The translations under genes and the position numbers were made by a program. The notes under the pieces were generated by a model. That model had not been told where the DNA came from. It did no database searches and saw only the letters and a list, made by a program, of their open reading frames with translations. From Tretioscincus oriximinensis (Eukaryota; Chordata; Lepidosauria; Squamata; Gymnophthalmidae), in NCBI GenBank assembly GCA_022410635.1, contig JAJVDF010000217.1, positions 1,663,546 to 1,727,545 on the forward strand: DNA of 64,000 nt, written 5' to 3'. Of the stretch, positions 1 to 11,056 are shown piece after piece (the stretch's first letter is position 1; every line of letters begins with the position of its first letter).

Positions 1-112
1 GACATTGCGACTCAGGGCTGGTTCATTGGACTCATGTGTGCCATTGCCCTCCTTGTCCTGATCTTGCTGATCGTTTGCTTCATTAAGAGAAGCAGAGGTG
101 GAAAATACCCAG
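1..112 (+). CDS. NFASC: Neurofascin, transmembrane exon (5' end at or beyond window edge)
   Basis: The frame opens at base 1 and encodes a short extracellular stretch (DIATQGW), about 23 hydrophobic residues ([19 protein letters not shown]), and then a basic stop-transfer sequence (KRSRGGKYP). This is the single membrane span of L1-family adhesion molecules. The exon ends CCA G before a GTGAGA donor at 113 (phase 1). Together with the next exons it gives a tail of neurofascin type rather than L1, NrCAM or CHL1. Neurofascin is an axonal and glial cell-surface protein that gathers ankyrin-G and sodium channels at the axon initial segment and node of Ranvier. The exon start cannot be seen because the window begins here. 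The family call is strong, and the paralogue call rests mainly on the C-terminal exon. Confidence 0.93.
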
Positions 113-919
113 GTGAGAGAAAAAACACTCAACTTGGGGGATGCAATTCAGGGCCTTTCCGGTGTTGGCCCCTAGACTGTGCAGTGGTCTCCCCCTTGAG
201 TCTGTATCACTGCACACCTTTAGGAAACCCATGAGGATGCCCCTCTTTGCCATGGCCTTGGGTGCAGGTCTAGTCCCCACATGGGGTTTTATTGGCAGGT
301 ATCTGTTTCATTGATATTGTTTCTGTTTTTATGGTTCTGACACATCCTGAGACCTTCAGGTACAGGGTGAGTTAAAAATCCAGACAGACAGACAGAAAAT
401 GTTCTAATTCATCCTTTCATCAAGATGGTCAGAACACAGGGTGAGACAGAAGGCTGGGCTACTCTGGTCCCATTCAGCAAATAATGTTCAGATCACCCTG
501 ATGAGAGGATGAACTGGAATGTTTTCTCTCTGCCTGCCTGCGCACCTAAAGACGTAGCCCCGCCTAGGGAAGCCTCTGCTCCCAACTTTTTTCTTGTCTC
601 TAAGGAACTATGAGGTCCCCCTTGCTAGAGTCCAAAGAACTGATATCAGGGCTTTGGTATTCTAGGTCTGGTTACTGAGTATGCTAACAAGCCTTTGGCT
701 TTTGAGCTGCAATTCTGGCAACTGAAGCAAACTCCATTTTTAATTCTGTTTCAACATTTGATGTTTTGGACATGCTCTGGTTACCTGTTATAAGCTGCCT
801 TGGGGTTTGGACAATTAAACAGATGAATGAAGTGACCTTTTGACCTCGTCACTTCCAGGGGTCCTTTTCCACACCGCTCCCCCTTTTCTAACGGCCCTGC
901 CTCTGATCTGTCCCCACAG
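113..919 (+). other. NFASC: NFASC intron between transmembrane and first tail exons
   Basis: It starts with GTGAGA and ends with a CCCCACAG acceptor. A short (CAGA)n run lies near 382-398. I recognise no other gene or repeat family in it. Confidence 0.8.
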
Positions 920-989
920 TACGAGAAAACAAAGATGTCCCCCTTGATCCCGATGACCAGAAGGTGGATAATGGCTCCTTTGATTACAG
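920..989 (+). CDS. NFASC: Neurofascin, first cytoplasmic tail exon
   Basis: This 70-base exon lies between a CCCCACAG acceptor and a GTATGT donor. It completes the G-split codon of the previous exon and reads VRENKDVPLDPDDQ, then KVDNGSFDY, ending with AG of the next codon. It is the acidic membrane-proximal tail of neurofascin. Phases agree on both sides (1 in, 2 out). The terminal Tyr codon followed by the split AG allows either direct joining to the last exon (YSDED) or inclusion of the RSLE microexon (YRSLESDED). Confidence 0.92.
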
Positions 990-2209
990 GTATGTCCCCA
1001 GCTTGCCTTGCATGGCAGAACCAGAGTCCTGCCTCCCCTTGCCCCTTGCCTACTAGGGAGGAGGCGCCCGTCATTTCAGGGACCCCACTAGAACCAGCAC
1101 GCCCCTCTTTCCTTCCCTCTTCTGCTTGATATTTTGGGGACTTTGGAAGACAACAAGGAGCTGTTGCCTCCTGCCTAGGTGCAGATAAGTGGAGCTTTGT
1201 TTGGTGTGTTTGTTATTTTTCAGGGTGGGGTCCTTAACCCTATTGTCCAGCCCCTTGGTAATCTTCTGGGCGTTCCTCGCCTTGCAAGGGGTAGGGGCAA
1301 GTAGTAGGGTGATGGGCCTCTGGGTCGGTTTTCACTCCTGAGAAAGTCCCGTCCCTAAGAAGGCTGGGAGAGGCCAAAGAACTGCGATCCGGTTGCTCCC
1401 CTTGTTCCCCTTCCGCCTCCTATATAATAGACCCCAGAGGCCCTGTCCGCTCTGAGCCTTCTCCTGGGATTCCCCAGGCTTCCCTAGCATGTGGATGGCA
1501 GGTTCCTATTCTGAGATGCAATGTAAATAAATAATATAGGCCAGAATAAGGCTCCGTGTGGCCAGGACCATACAGTATTTCCCACAATCGTACCGCCAGC
1601 CTTTGGGAACAGCCAATAGGGAGGTACCCAGTGGCTGGTGGGCCATGGGAGAATAGTGGGTGGCGCTTAGCAGCGTCAGGGCTCCTCCCCGTGCTCTCGG
1701 GGGCCGCTGTGGCCAGGTTGCTGTGCCCCCTACACACGTTTTGTGCCTCGTTTTGGTGCCACCCGCCGCTGCGCTCAGAGCCCCACAGCAAGTAAGCCCA
1801 GCAGAGGCTTTGCTATCCCATAATGCCATGTTGACAGCAGGCCCTTAGGCACTTCAGGGGACAGTGTCAGGCCTAGTGCAGGAGGGGCCAAAGGCGACAA
1901 GTNTCTTTTTGCAAACCAGATTTTTGTATTTCCTCCAAACTATAGACACCCCCACCCCAGCCTCCTTCCTGTAGGCAGAAAACAAGTTTCTGCCCTAGCG
2001 CTGTTCTGTCCCAGGCTCAAATTCTGGGGTGTCACTCCCCAAATTCTGGTACAGGCTGAAATTCTGCCATTTGCACAATGCCCAGGCTCCACCCACACCC
2101 CGCCCACTTTTGGGCCACGCCCCCAGACTCCGGCGTATCCCAACCCAGGCCCCACCCCAGCAGCTGGCCCCACCCAGATCCACTGAGGGAGCCATTCCTG
2201 TGCGCTGGC
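990..2209 (+). other. NFASC: NFASC intron, mostly unassigned
   Basis: One divergent copy of the foldback repeat family lies at about 1489-1572 (arm motif GCATGTGGATGGC, then CCAGAATAAGGCTC). Its middle carries a short ATGTAAATAAATAATATA stretch not seen in the other copies. A C-rich stretch lies at 2080-2200. No coding region is recognisable. Confidence 0.5.
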
Positions 2210-2440
2210 CCACCCACCAGCATAACAGCAGCTCTGGTTCACCATGCAGCCACTTGGGCTGTTGCTCCCACTGGCTCCGTCAAGCGGCTGGGCATCCAGG
2301 CTTTCATAACAAGCCCTCGTGATCGTAAAAGACGGTGTAGAAAAGCAGGCAGAAATACAAGCGAGAACCATGAAACAGGAAATCCTGCTGGGAGATGAGA
2401 AACAGGAAGCTGGGAGTTTTGTTGGCCTGGTGGCTCCATA
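2210..2440 (+). repeat. Unnamed dispersed repeat, copy 1 of 3
   Basis: This stretch matches 46790-47035 over its length and 50210-50345 in its right half. Shared blocks include ACAGCAGCTC, GGCTGTTG, CTGGGCATYCA, AAAAGCAGGCAGAAATACAA, GAGAACCATGA and AGAAACAGGAAGCTGG. The copies are clearly related but diverged. There is no obvious ORF, tRNA promoter or terminal inverted repeat. The family is unknown to me. Confidence 0.6.
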
Positions 2441-2744
2441 TTCCAAGGTTTCTTGGGTGGCCCCCGCAGCTGCCTTCCTCCTAGAGGCAGCCATGGGGAC
2501 AGAGTCAGGCCAGCAGCAGGCGCTGCCTCTGCTCCCTGCTGCCCAATGCAGTCTGTTCTCTTTGGTGTTCACAGATGGGTCCTGCGTTCCCAAGGGACTA
2601 AATCAGGGAACACGGCTGCCTCTTCCTCCGCTCACTTTGCCTCCTTAATCTGCGCCACTCGGAACAAACCTGCCCTGTCCTGCCACAGAGGCTGCATTGC
2701 GGCCTCCTCAGCCTCGGAAGAAGGCGCTGAAGGGTGGTCTGAGC

Positions 2745-2985
2745 GAAGGCTATAAAACCGCCCATGGGGTGGGTCAGGGGAAGAGAGGAAAATATTCTCT
2801 CCATCACACAACCCCTGAAACTGGTGGGCAGAAGAGACAAGAGGATCATTGGTCTATGGAATTCACTTCCAGAAGAGGTGGTAGTAGCTGGATAAAGCCT
2901 GGGTAGCTTTAAGACAGGATCGGACAAGTTCATGGACNCCAAGGGTATAAATAGCTACTAGGATGGATCTTTTGATCCTGCTTCC
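2745..2985 (+). mobile_element. CR1 retrotransposon fragment (group 1), 3' part
   Basis: The stretch is colinear with the last ORF2 codons and 3' UTR of the longer copy at 3170-4068. It contains the TCTCCATCACACAAC block, GGAATTCACTTCCAGAAGAGG, the AAGACAGGAT..GACAAGTTCATGGAC block and GGGTATAAATAGCTACTAGGATGGAT. It is 5'-truncated and degraded. Confidence 0.8.
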
Positions 2986-2994
2986 GAGATGGAG

Positions 2995-3165
2995 CAATGC
3001 AGGTGGCAGGTCATAAGAATACAAGAGGAGCTGAAAGGGGCTACCGTAGCTCCCCTCGTCCAGCCGTCTGTCTCACCCAGTGGCCCACCAGTTGCCCCTG
3101 CTAAGTATCCCAGCAGAGGAAGGAGGAAAACCCTACACCTGCTCTTGACTCCTGGGATAAGGAAT
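2995..3165 (-). mobile_element. CR1 group 1 3' UTR fragment, antisense
   Basis: Blocks typical of the reverse complement of CR1 group 1 tails are visible: CATAAGAATACAAGAGGAGC, CCAGCCGTCTGTCTCACCCAGTGGCCCACCAG and AGAGGAAGGAGGAAAACC. It is wedged between two sense CR1 fragments. Confidence 0.65.
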
Positions 3166-3169
3166 TGCC

Positions 3170-4068
3170 GTCCCCATGCAAGGTCATGCATATTGGGGCA
3201 AAGAACCCAAAATACTTCTACCACCTGATGGGAACCAAGCTTTCTGTGACTGAGCAGGAAAAGGATCTTGGGGTGTTAGTGGACAATTCAATGAAAATGT
3301 CAACCCAGTGTGCAGCAGCAGCAAAAAAGGCAAATTCCATGTTGGGGATAATTAGGAAAGGAATCGAAAACAAGCAAGCAAATGTTGTTTTGCCTCTTTA
3401 TAAATCTGTGGTGAGGCCACATTTGGAATACTGTGTTCAATTCTGGTCACCACATCTCAAGAGAGATATTTTGGAACTGGAGAAGGTGCAGAAAATGATC
3501 AAGGGTTTGGAGCACCTCCCTTACGAAGCAAGGCTGCAACGTCTGGGCCTCTTCAGCCTTGAAAGGAAACATTTGAGGGGTGATCTGATTGAAGTGTACA
3601 AAATCATGCATGGGATCGACAGGGTGAATAGAGAAAAAATGTTTTCTCTATCACACAACACAAGGACCAGAGGGCCCTCCTTGAAACTGTTGGGTAGAAA
3701 AGTGAGAACAGACAAAGGAAAGTATTTTTTCACCCAGAGGGTCATCGGCCTGTGGAATTTACTTCCTGAAGAGGTAGTGGTAGCTAACAGCTTGGATAGT
3801 TTCAAGACAGGACTAGACAGGTTTATGGACACCAAGGGTATAAATGGATACTAGGATAGTTGTCTGGATGTCGCCTCCGGGATGGAGCAACAGGCAGGAC
3901 TCTTGAAATACCATTTGCAGGGAGTCATGAANAGAAGCATATTTTGCTTCCCTCTGTTCAGGCTGCCCAGGTGCATCTGGTGGGCCTCTGTGTGACACAG
4001 AATGCTGGACTTGATGGGCTGTGGCCCGATCCAATATGGCTCTTCTTATGTCCTTATGTTCTTATGCT
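3170..4068 (+). mobile_element. CR1 retrotransposon (group 1), 5'-truncated, with RT C-terminus
   Basis: Positions 3165-3854 form one open frame of 229 residues. About 222 of them match the C-terminal region of CR1 ORF2, after the catalytic palm: [74 protein letters not shown] and LPEEVV are visible. The YADD-like catalytic motif lies upstream of the truncation, so the copy cannot be active. The 3' UTR runs from TGGATGTCGCCTCCGGGATGG to a terminal TTATG-type repeat (CTTATGTCCTTATGTTCTTATG) at about 4047-4068, as in CR1. It sits in the NFASC intron in sense orientation. It is the best-preserved group 1 copy and serves as the reference for the others. Confidence 0.9.
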
Positions 4069-4355
4069 AGTGCAAACGATGGCAGCCTCCAAATGGGACC
4101 TGCCATCGCCTGCACTGGCAGGTTGGTGAGCAAATGTGAGCTGCCATCCTCACTGCCTACGTAGATGTCAGAACCTCAGGGGACCCCTGCTGAATTGAGC
4201 CACAGTATCCCATCGAGTCCAGGATTCCTGAAGTACCATTTGCAGGGAGTCAAGGTGTCTGGGGCAATAGGTGGGCCACTGGCTGAGCCCGGAGCCTGGC
4301 CTGGGTGGGCTGTGGCCCCATTCCTCATGGGCCCTCCTAGCTCTTCTTAGGTTCT
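4069..4355 (+). repeat. Back-to-back CR1 tails
   Basis: Positions 4163-4210 look like an antisense CR1 end (CAGAACCTCAGGGGACCCCTGCTGAATTGAGC block). Positions 4216-4352 look like a sense CR1 3' UTR (GAAGTACCATTTGCAGGGAGTC, GTGGGCTGTGGCCCCATTC, CTTCTTAGGTTCTTAGG). Two fragments meet head to head. Confidence 0.6.
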
Positions 4356-4700
4356 TAGGGGATTGAAGGNAACAATCAACTTTGCTGACTCCCCTTTACC
4401 ACTGCTGGACATTTTTTGGTTTTTAATGTTTTATTTGCCAATATTTTTTCCCTGGGATTCATAATTCTGTTTCCTGCGAGTTTCCTTCTGAACCCAACTT
4501 CCCTGCGATAGAAGGAGGTGTTTGATAGGCAGGCGGAGCCAGAGGCTGGTGGTTTCCCTTTGTTTTTGAAGAACTGCCCTGAAATGCTCCTGCCCCCATT
4601 TTGCTCTCTGACCCGCCTCTTTCTGCTTATCTCTCTGTTTTATTTCCACCCTTCCGCCTCCTCCTCCTTTTCACCTTGTCTTTCTCCATGGACCACGAAG
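4356..4700 (+). other. NFASC: NFASC intron with polypyrimidine tract before the microexon
   Basis: The last 90 bases (about 4609-4690) are strongly C/T-rich, dominated by TCTCTCTG, TTCCACCC, CTCCTCCTCC and TTGTCTTTCTCC blocks. This is an unusually long tract, as expected in front of a very short exon. The rest is unassigned. Confidence 0.6.
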
Positions 4701-4712
4701 GTCTCTTGAAAG
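4701..4712 (+). CDS. NFASC: Neurofascin RSLE microexon (12 bases, probably alternative)
   Basis: GTCTCTTGAAAG lies between an AG acceptor (4699-4700, CCACGAAG) and a GTAGGA donor (4713). Inserted between the exons ending TACAG and starting TGACGAA, it keeps the frame and changes YSDED to YRSLESDED. RSLE is the known neuronal mini-exon of L1-family adhesion molecules. Joined to the preceding Tyr it makes YRSL, a tyrosine-based sorting signal of the YxxL type that recruits the AP-2 clathrin adaptor. Support consists of the exact codons, correct phase at both ends, both splice dinucleotides and the strong upstream pyrimidine tract. Use of the exon is inferred, not shown by the DNA. Confidence 0.88.
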
Positions 4713-6741
4713 GTAGGACCACGGATGCTCCAGCCCCTCCCGAGCACACGCAGCTTTTGGGTTTCCGCCGCTCCGTCACCGGCCTTCACCGTCTCCCCCC
4801 CTTCCCTGCCTCCCACCNCCCGCCTCCCCTAACGCCACCATGATCTGTCCTTCCGTGGGGCTTCGGGCACCTTGTGTCCAGCGAGTTGCAATCCTGCCTG
4901 CCGCCTGGGAGCCACGAGCACAATCGGTTGGGTCCTCACAGCCTCGGCTCCTTCTCTTTCTCTGGGACAGAGGACGGATTCCCCGTGGATGACGGACGTC
5001 AGGCCTTGTGGCAAAGGCTCAGGGAAGCCCCCTCCTGTGGGCAGGCCTGGTGCTTAGCAAGTAAGGTCGACCTGTGCAAGTCAACAGGCGTCCTCTTCAT
5101 TCAGAGAAGGTCTCCAGGGTTTCCCTCCAGGGCAAAATATTCATCCTGATATATGCAACTCTGGAACACGATGCTTCTAAACCTTTGGCTACTCATATTC
5201 CCCCTTTTAACGAGCTAAATAGTTTGTCCTCGTGTGCCAAAGCTTTTGCACCTGTTCGCCTGCCTAATGCATTAACCATAAAGCCTCCGGGACTTTTCAC
5301 CCACACTAGAGAGCAGCATTCAGCCTGGCTGAGGACTTGGGCTGGCTTCATTGGGTCTCCGTTTCATAGGAGGGCTGCTCCGTGGCGCCTCACGATCTCA
5401 GGTTTGGATGGAACTTGCTACAGGGCTTCCTTACGGCACAACACTGCTGTCAATATTTTAGGCCACCAGACTGAAGACAGGAGCTTCTAGGGGCCCTCAA
5501 GTTGCATCACAGTTTTGGTCAACTTTCAGAAGCTGTAAAAACAGAAGTGGTAGCTGAATAGGGGTGAAACTTGGCAAACCCACACAGCTGTTAGGGCTTA
5601 ACAAACTGGCAAATCCAGGCGCCAAGTCCTCTCGCTCTTTATATATGGTTGAGGCTTAAACTTAGCAGAAAAGGCTGTACGGCAACCTCTCATGCTGAAC
5701 CTGTTGTAATTCTGGAACAACATGATCTCTCAGGTTGATCTTTGGTAGATGCACTCAAAATACACCCATGAGGAATCCTTGTAATTTGCAGCAGTGCATT
5801 CAACTGGTTGGAGCAAGTTCAAAATTGGTACTACATTAAATTTTGGGCATTTTCGATTCCAGTTTGACAGCTCCAATCTTCTTCTTTATAGCACCTTTGG
5901 AAAGCGAAGATTTCCCTCTATGAGAACCTGTTGCTTTCCTCTGGGGTCTCCTCATCCAAAGACTGAAAAGATACCCACAAAGGGGAGCAGACAAGGGCTT
6001 TTATGCTGCACCCTTGTTACTCTATCTAATAGCAAAACTGACCGTTTCTTGAATAAGTACTTTTTTGAAAAGTAAAACACATTATGTTATAAAACCTTGC
6101 TGAGGAAAGAAAGACCCTTTTGATTCCCCCCTGAGTATTGCCATCCTGCCCACGTCAAGAGCACAGGTGTCCCTTCTACAGAGTCCCCCAATCGGCTCCC
6201 CCCCCCCTCCCCCCATCCAAGTCCAGAAAACAGAAACCAGTTTCTTCCCTCTTCCCCTTGTTCCCCTCTGGGCCTGTCTTGTGAAGCCCATGGGCATCCC
6301 TGGGACCTGCTCGAGAGAGGGAGGGTTCCTCTTCCCACTAATTCATTGATAGCCTGGAGAACAGGTGGCCCTTTGCCCCTCAAGCACTCGTTGCATTTGT
6401 AAGGAAACCTGCAGCAAGTCCCTTGTAAGGAAGCCTTTCCACACTGAGCTTTATTCTGGGCTGAATCTTAGAATGGGAACATGCCCCCTGCATGCCATTC
6501 AGGGCCTGCCATAGCCTACTCTGGCATGCAGATGGCCAAGCTCTATCCCAAGATAGACCCCCAGGCATAACTCAGTGCAGAAAGAGCCAAAGGTGCCTCA
6601 TGGGCTTTGATTCGAGGCGCCTACAAAGTTCAAGAGCCTTTGTCGCCCAGCCAGAATTCCTCTCGCAGCCCCACCCCTTGCGCACGCTGGCCTGTGCTCC
6701 TTCCCAGTGGCAGTGACACTTTTTGTCCTTTCCCTTGCCAG
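4713..6741 (+). other. NFASC: NFASC last intron, largely unassigned
   Basis: It runs from GTAGGA to a TTGCCAG acceptor. A divergent foldback-repeat copy lies at about 6498-6575 (GCCTGCCATAGCCTAC, GCATGCAGATGGCC). A short poly(C)/CT run is at 6200-6216. No further coding exon is evident. Confidence 0.6.
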
Positions 6742-6973
6742 TGACGAAGACAACAAGCCCCTGCAGGGCAGCCAGACCTCCTTGGACGGCACCATCAAGC
6801 AGCAAGAAAGCGATGACAGCCTAGTGGACTACGGGGAAGGGGGCGAAGGGCAGTTCAACGAGGACGGCTCCTTCATCGGCCAGTACACCGTCAAGAAGGA
6901 CAAGGAGGAAACGGAAGGCAACGAAAGCTCGGAAGCCACCTCACCAGTTAACGCCATATATTCCCTGGCATAA
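6742..6973 (+). CDS. NFASC: Neurofascin, C-terminal exon with ankyrin-binding FIGQY motif
   Basis: The exon follows CCCTTGCCAG and encodes 77 residues after completing the split Ser codon, ending at TAA (6971-6973). It reads [17 protein letters not shown], then [17 protein letters not shown], then [11 protein letters not shown], and ends [12 protein letters not shown]. The FIGQY block binds ankyrin, and in this family phosphorylation of its Tyr releases ankyrin. The C-terminal SLA is the neurofascin end reported to bind the PDZ protein syntenin; L1 and NrCAM end differently, so this exon fixes the paralogue. The tail has no frameshift and no ambiguous base, so the gene end looks intact. Confidence 0.97.
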
Positions 6974-7275
6974 CACACAGCCCTGGAGAGGAGCACCGGC
7001 CCGCGTGGCCCAGCCAGCTCACCACCCCCACCACCAGAAGGACAGGGCCACCGGATGACCAACCCAAACCCCAGGCTGGCTGGGCGGCCCCCAGCCTCAC
7101 GGTCTCTTCTGCAAGCGACAGCCGTCCCCAGAGGTTTCAGCCGCTAACGTCCCCTGCTGGCGCGGAAGTCCAGGCCGACCCTCCGGAGGCCAAGCCGGGC
7201 GCAGGGGCACCGATGTCGCACCCCAGGCTTCGAAGCCTGGACTGAAATAAAGTACCTTATCTCTACCCCTCGTCT
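6974..7275 (+). other. NFASC: NFASC proximal 3' UTR
   Basis: GC-rich sequence runs from the stop codon to about 24 bases past the first canonical poly(A) signal. The real 3' UTR may be longer, because neurofascin messages in other vertebrates have long 3' UTRs. Confidence 0.6.
7246..7251 (+). terminator. NFASC: Poly(A) signal AATAAA, proximal NFASC
   Basis: A canonical AATAAA lies 273 bases after the stop codon. It is followed within 30 bases by T-rich/GT sequence suitable for cleavage. This is the first such signal in sense orientation after the stop. Confidence 0.65.
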
Positions 7276-9060
7276 AATTTGCGAGACGTTGCAACTCCTT
7301 TCATTAACCATGTACACAGCTGAGGGTTTTTAAAATGTCTTTCTTACTTAAGGGTGATCCAGGGTTGTTCTTAGGGAAACAAAGAGCTCCGGTTTGGGGG
7401 AGGAGATGGGGCCACCGCGAGGCACCTGCGTCACAGGCAGCGGTTCCAAACCACCTGGCCGGATCAGCTGCGGGGCAAAAGGACAAACTGTTCTGACCAG
7501 CGCCAGCCTTGTGGGCAGCGTGGCACCCAGGGCCCTGCTTAGAACCATGGCTGAGGAGGGTGCCAGGGCCCTTCCCATGGGGCGAGCGGCTTCCCTGGGC
7601 TCATGCGGACGCCGGATGGGGACTGGAAGGAAGGCCCTTGCCCAAAGCGCGGCAGTCCACTTGTGCCATAACGTCAAGAATCGCTCCTGGACGCAGTGAC
7701 AATGCGGGATTTCTNGCCTGCCTTCAGAGAAAGGGTTTCATGGCCACAGAGTCGCCTTTCTGCAGAGCCAGAAGCGCAGGACGCAGGACGTGACTGTTTT
7801 GCATTCCCCCCCTGATTTCGGGCTACTGTGACCCACGGGGGCTGAAAGGTCGCCGCTTCCCCCTGGCGCATCCTGGGTGTGAAGCGCTGGCTAAGGGCCG
7901 CGGCAGGCAGGAACAGGGCAGACCCAGCCAGGAGCTGCCAGCCACCCCTGCTGCCCTCTGCTGATCCTCTTGCAAGGATGCGCTTTCCTAAGGACAGACT
8001 CGCCTGGCACGGGGGCTGCCCGTCACCTGGACGGACCTTCAGGGATTTCGTGCCGCCGCCTGTTGAGTGCAGAAGGTGCTCCTCTCCCAGGGAAAGCCGC
8101 AGGCTCACATTTCCATGTGGAAAGCCCCCTGGGGGACACGCAAGGGCCCCTGGCTGCCCACCCCCAACCCTGAGCTGTGGCCCACAGGAGGAGGCCTTTC
8201 CAGTAGGGAGCGAGTGGCAGCATGAATTCCACACGAGCCCCACGCCCACCGCACGGAACTCGAGCTGATGCGCTAACCCACCGCGACCCCCGCCTCCCCC
8301 TCCTCCGACACAGGCGCTGTTGTTCTTCCATATATGCCTTAAACAGCTTCACGCTTTCCCTGAAGCTTAATAAACGTCACGTATTTACCCACCGACGAAG
8401 CCCCTGGTGTGATGCTCTGTGGTCTGTCCAGGTCGCCCTGCCAGCAGGTGTGACAGCAGGGCGCTTCCCCAGAGGCGTTTGCAGTGTACAGAATCCCTGG
8501 CCCCTGGGAGCCAAAGGCGCGGGCAGAAGGAGGAACCGGCTCCACAGGCCTGAAGGAGAGGCCTAGGGGCACCCCGGGGGGCTCCTTCAGCATCATGAGG
8601 AGTGGAAGTGTGGCTGATGTGGCCAAGGCCCCGTCCACAGGGAATCTTATTTTGGGCTCTTTTGTGGAATAGGAGCTGCCACCCATATGCTCTTTGGAGG
8701 GCTTAAAACATTTTGTAGACTCTACCCAACAACACAACACACCCCAATGTTCTGATACATGTTTTCTTCACACTCTCTTCCCTTCCGGCCTTCCGTCTCT
8801 CCTTTTGACAAGGACGTCCGTTCTGTCACCATGGGGACCTCACGCCTGGCACGGTCACCCCAGTTCCCATTTTGTTACCTCACACCTCAGTTTCCCCACT
8901 GAACAGTTTTTAGCAACCATTTTCGTTTCCTTTTTCCTGTATATTTTCTGGATTATTAATTATTCTATTGCAATAGTATTTACTNCCTATTCAAACCATC
9001 TCTGCATTATCCAGTTGTATTTTCTTTTCCGCCCCCGTCAGAACATTTTGTTCACATGTT
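7276..9060 (+). other. Downstream of NFASC; possible distal 3' UTR
   Basis: GC-rich sequence to about 8600, with no coding region I can support. A second AATAAA lies at 8369-8374 (GCTTAATAAACG), which could be a distal NFASC poly(A) site. From 8690 it becomes T-rich. No repeat family was recognised. Confidence 0.4.
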
Positions 9061-9625
9061 CAATTATCTTCTCCATTTAAAAAAAATATTTTATTAGGTT
9101 TTTACATTAGAGCCCATACAGAAATCACCTTTATCAACTTACATTTTTCAACAACAACCACAAGCCCATGACCTTGCCCAGGACATCCCCTCCCTGCATG
9201 CAACAACCCATGAAACTAAGCTGCACATTTACACTCCACGTCCTTCTCTTTCTACTGCCTTCCAATACGCCTGGACCCTTCCCCATTCCTTCCCCACATN
9301 CCATATCATCAGTTCCTCTCTGCTGGCATCCATGCCAANGTAGCCCAGGAATAGCTGCGTGTGATAACACATATGATAATTGCTCTGGGCTTCCACAACA
9401 TTTTTGTAATGCTTTCCTCCTGGTTCCTTTCATTCAATTGTCCTTTCCTTAATTTTTACTCTTTTGATCCTTGTTTCTTCAGCCCTCCTGTTAACATCCA
9501 CGTTCCGTATAGCTCTGCTTTNCCCCCCTCCATTTTTGCCGTCAGCCTCCCTCCTGCTCCCTTTTCCTTGTTTATTGTACTAATTCTGTGCCCTCTCTCC
9601 TGGTGGGCCTCTTTCTTCTCTGCCA
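9061..9625 (+). other. T-rich unassigned stretch
   Basis: The stretch starts with an A-run (9079-9090) and TTTTATTAGG, followed by C/T-rich sequence. It resembles the antisense 3' UTR of an L1-type element in composition only. No diagnostic coding remnant is visible. Confidence 0.25.
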
Positions 9626-9730
9626 TCCACATGCTAGTGTACACTGTGGGAAGCCTCAAATGGCAACTGCCATAGCTTACACTAGCATGCGGATGGCGGA
9701 GCTCTTCTCCAAGGTCTCGCCCGAAATAGG
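9626..9730 (+). repeat. Foldback repeat copy (palindromic arms)
   Basis: CATCCACATGCTAGTGTACACTG is answered 20 bases later by its near-complement (CTTACACTAGCATGCGGATGGC). It is one of more than 20 dispersed copies; 11170-11345 is the fullest. Confidence 0.7.
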
Positions 9731-11056
9731 TGTCCGTGTGGACAGGGGCCCACAGTCCCAACCGGTTTGTTCCAAGGTAGTGAATGTTGATGAGGACGTT
9801 GATTAAAAAAGAGGTGATCATCAAGGCAGGTTTTAACACAAGATCCAGCTCAAATGAAACCCATGTGGCCGTTTTGCACTGCAAAAGAAAAAGTCCTCCA
9901 AGCAAGCAAAACCTTTAGTTCTGACTCAACCCAGGCAAAGAGCAACTCAGGTGCCCACCAGGCGCCAACACCCTGGGCCAGCCAATAGTGTGGGAAGGAA
10001 TCCCTTGATCTCAGAGCTGTTCACCTGCCGTACCAGCCAATCACCCTTCTGGGCAGATCAGTCTCTGCTCTTGCTTGGGATTATCCAGGACTAAAAAACT
10101 CAGCACAACTCTAATGGGTGAACGTGGTTACCCCTATTTTGCCCTCTGCCCACTGGGCTGCACCTCAGGACAGACCTTGGTGTGGACTATGGCAGGCCCC
10201 GTGCGAGTCCTCACGAGCATGTGGATGGCAGGCTCCTATTCCAAGATATAGCCAGAATAAGGCTCGGTGTCGACCTGATATGTCCAGTCAATATATTGCC
10301 CGTATGATTCACAGCTGCTTTCCAGGTTTTGAGCAGAGTTTCCAAAAATACCTGGGGGGTCCTGGAGCCTTCAAAAATATCCTCACTTCCACTGCTAAGT
10401 TGTAACCTGCAAAGCTGAAAGGTCAATGGTACTTTGTTAAAAGTCACAGGTATTCATTTGGCTTTACAGTTATTCTATCACTCTTGAAAGTGGCCTGAAA
10501 TACGTGCAAACCTTCTNCAAGACATACAGGATATTAACCCCAAATCTGAGACATTTGTGCTATAGAGACACTGACGGGTCTTAGCAGAAGAAAGAAAATG
10601 GCACAGGGACAAACTGCTATGCGAGATGCTTTTAATGGACTGAGATTTGGGCTGAACAAACGTGCCTAGCAGTGCCTATATTCCTGCGCCCTTGGCTCGT
10701 GCCTCTGCGTCCCTGGCGAACGTGTGCAGAGAACGCCATGTGTCTCTGTTTTCCTCACAAGGATCCTTCGTGCCATCTAGCTGGAAATGGTCTTTTGTAA
10801 GGAGAGATTTTCTGGGGATTCATTGCAAGAGATCAACGAAGGCTAAAAAAATCNTTTTTAAAAAACGATAATAAAATCCATGACGCTGTGGTCAGATAAT
10901 GATTTGACAAAGTTTTGCCTGCAACATTAAATGCAAAAGCATTTTGGCAAAACATTTATCACCCACAAGTTTCTTTCATAACTATAGCAAAAGGAAACGT
11001 CAAAAAGAATATGCCAAACGTTTGTCAGAAAAGAATCAGGACTCAGCTGAAGCCCT
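9731..11056 (+). other. Intergenic, one foldback copy, otherwise unassigned
   Basis: A foldback copy lies at about 10170-10285 (GGACTATGGCAGGCCCC, GAGCATGTGGATGGCAGG, AGATATAGCCAGAATAAGG). I recognise nothing else. AT-rich from 10860. Confidence 0.45.

Noticed and set aside
1940..2593. 217-residue - strand frame
   Set aside because: No domain, low-complexity composition, overlaps an intronic repeat. Consistent with chance in GC-rich sequence.
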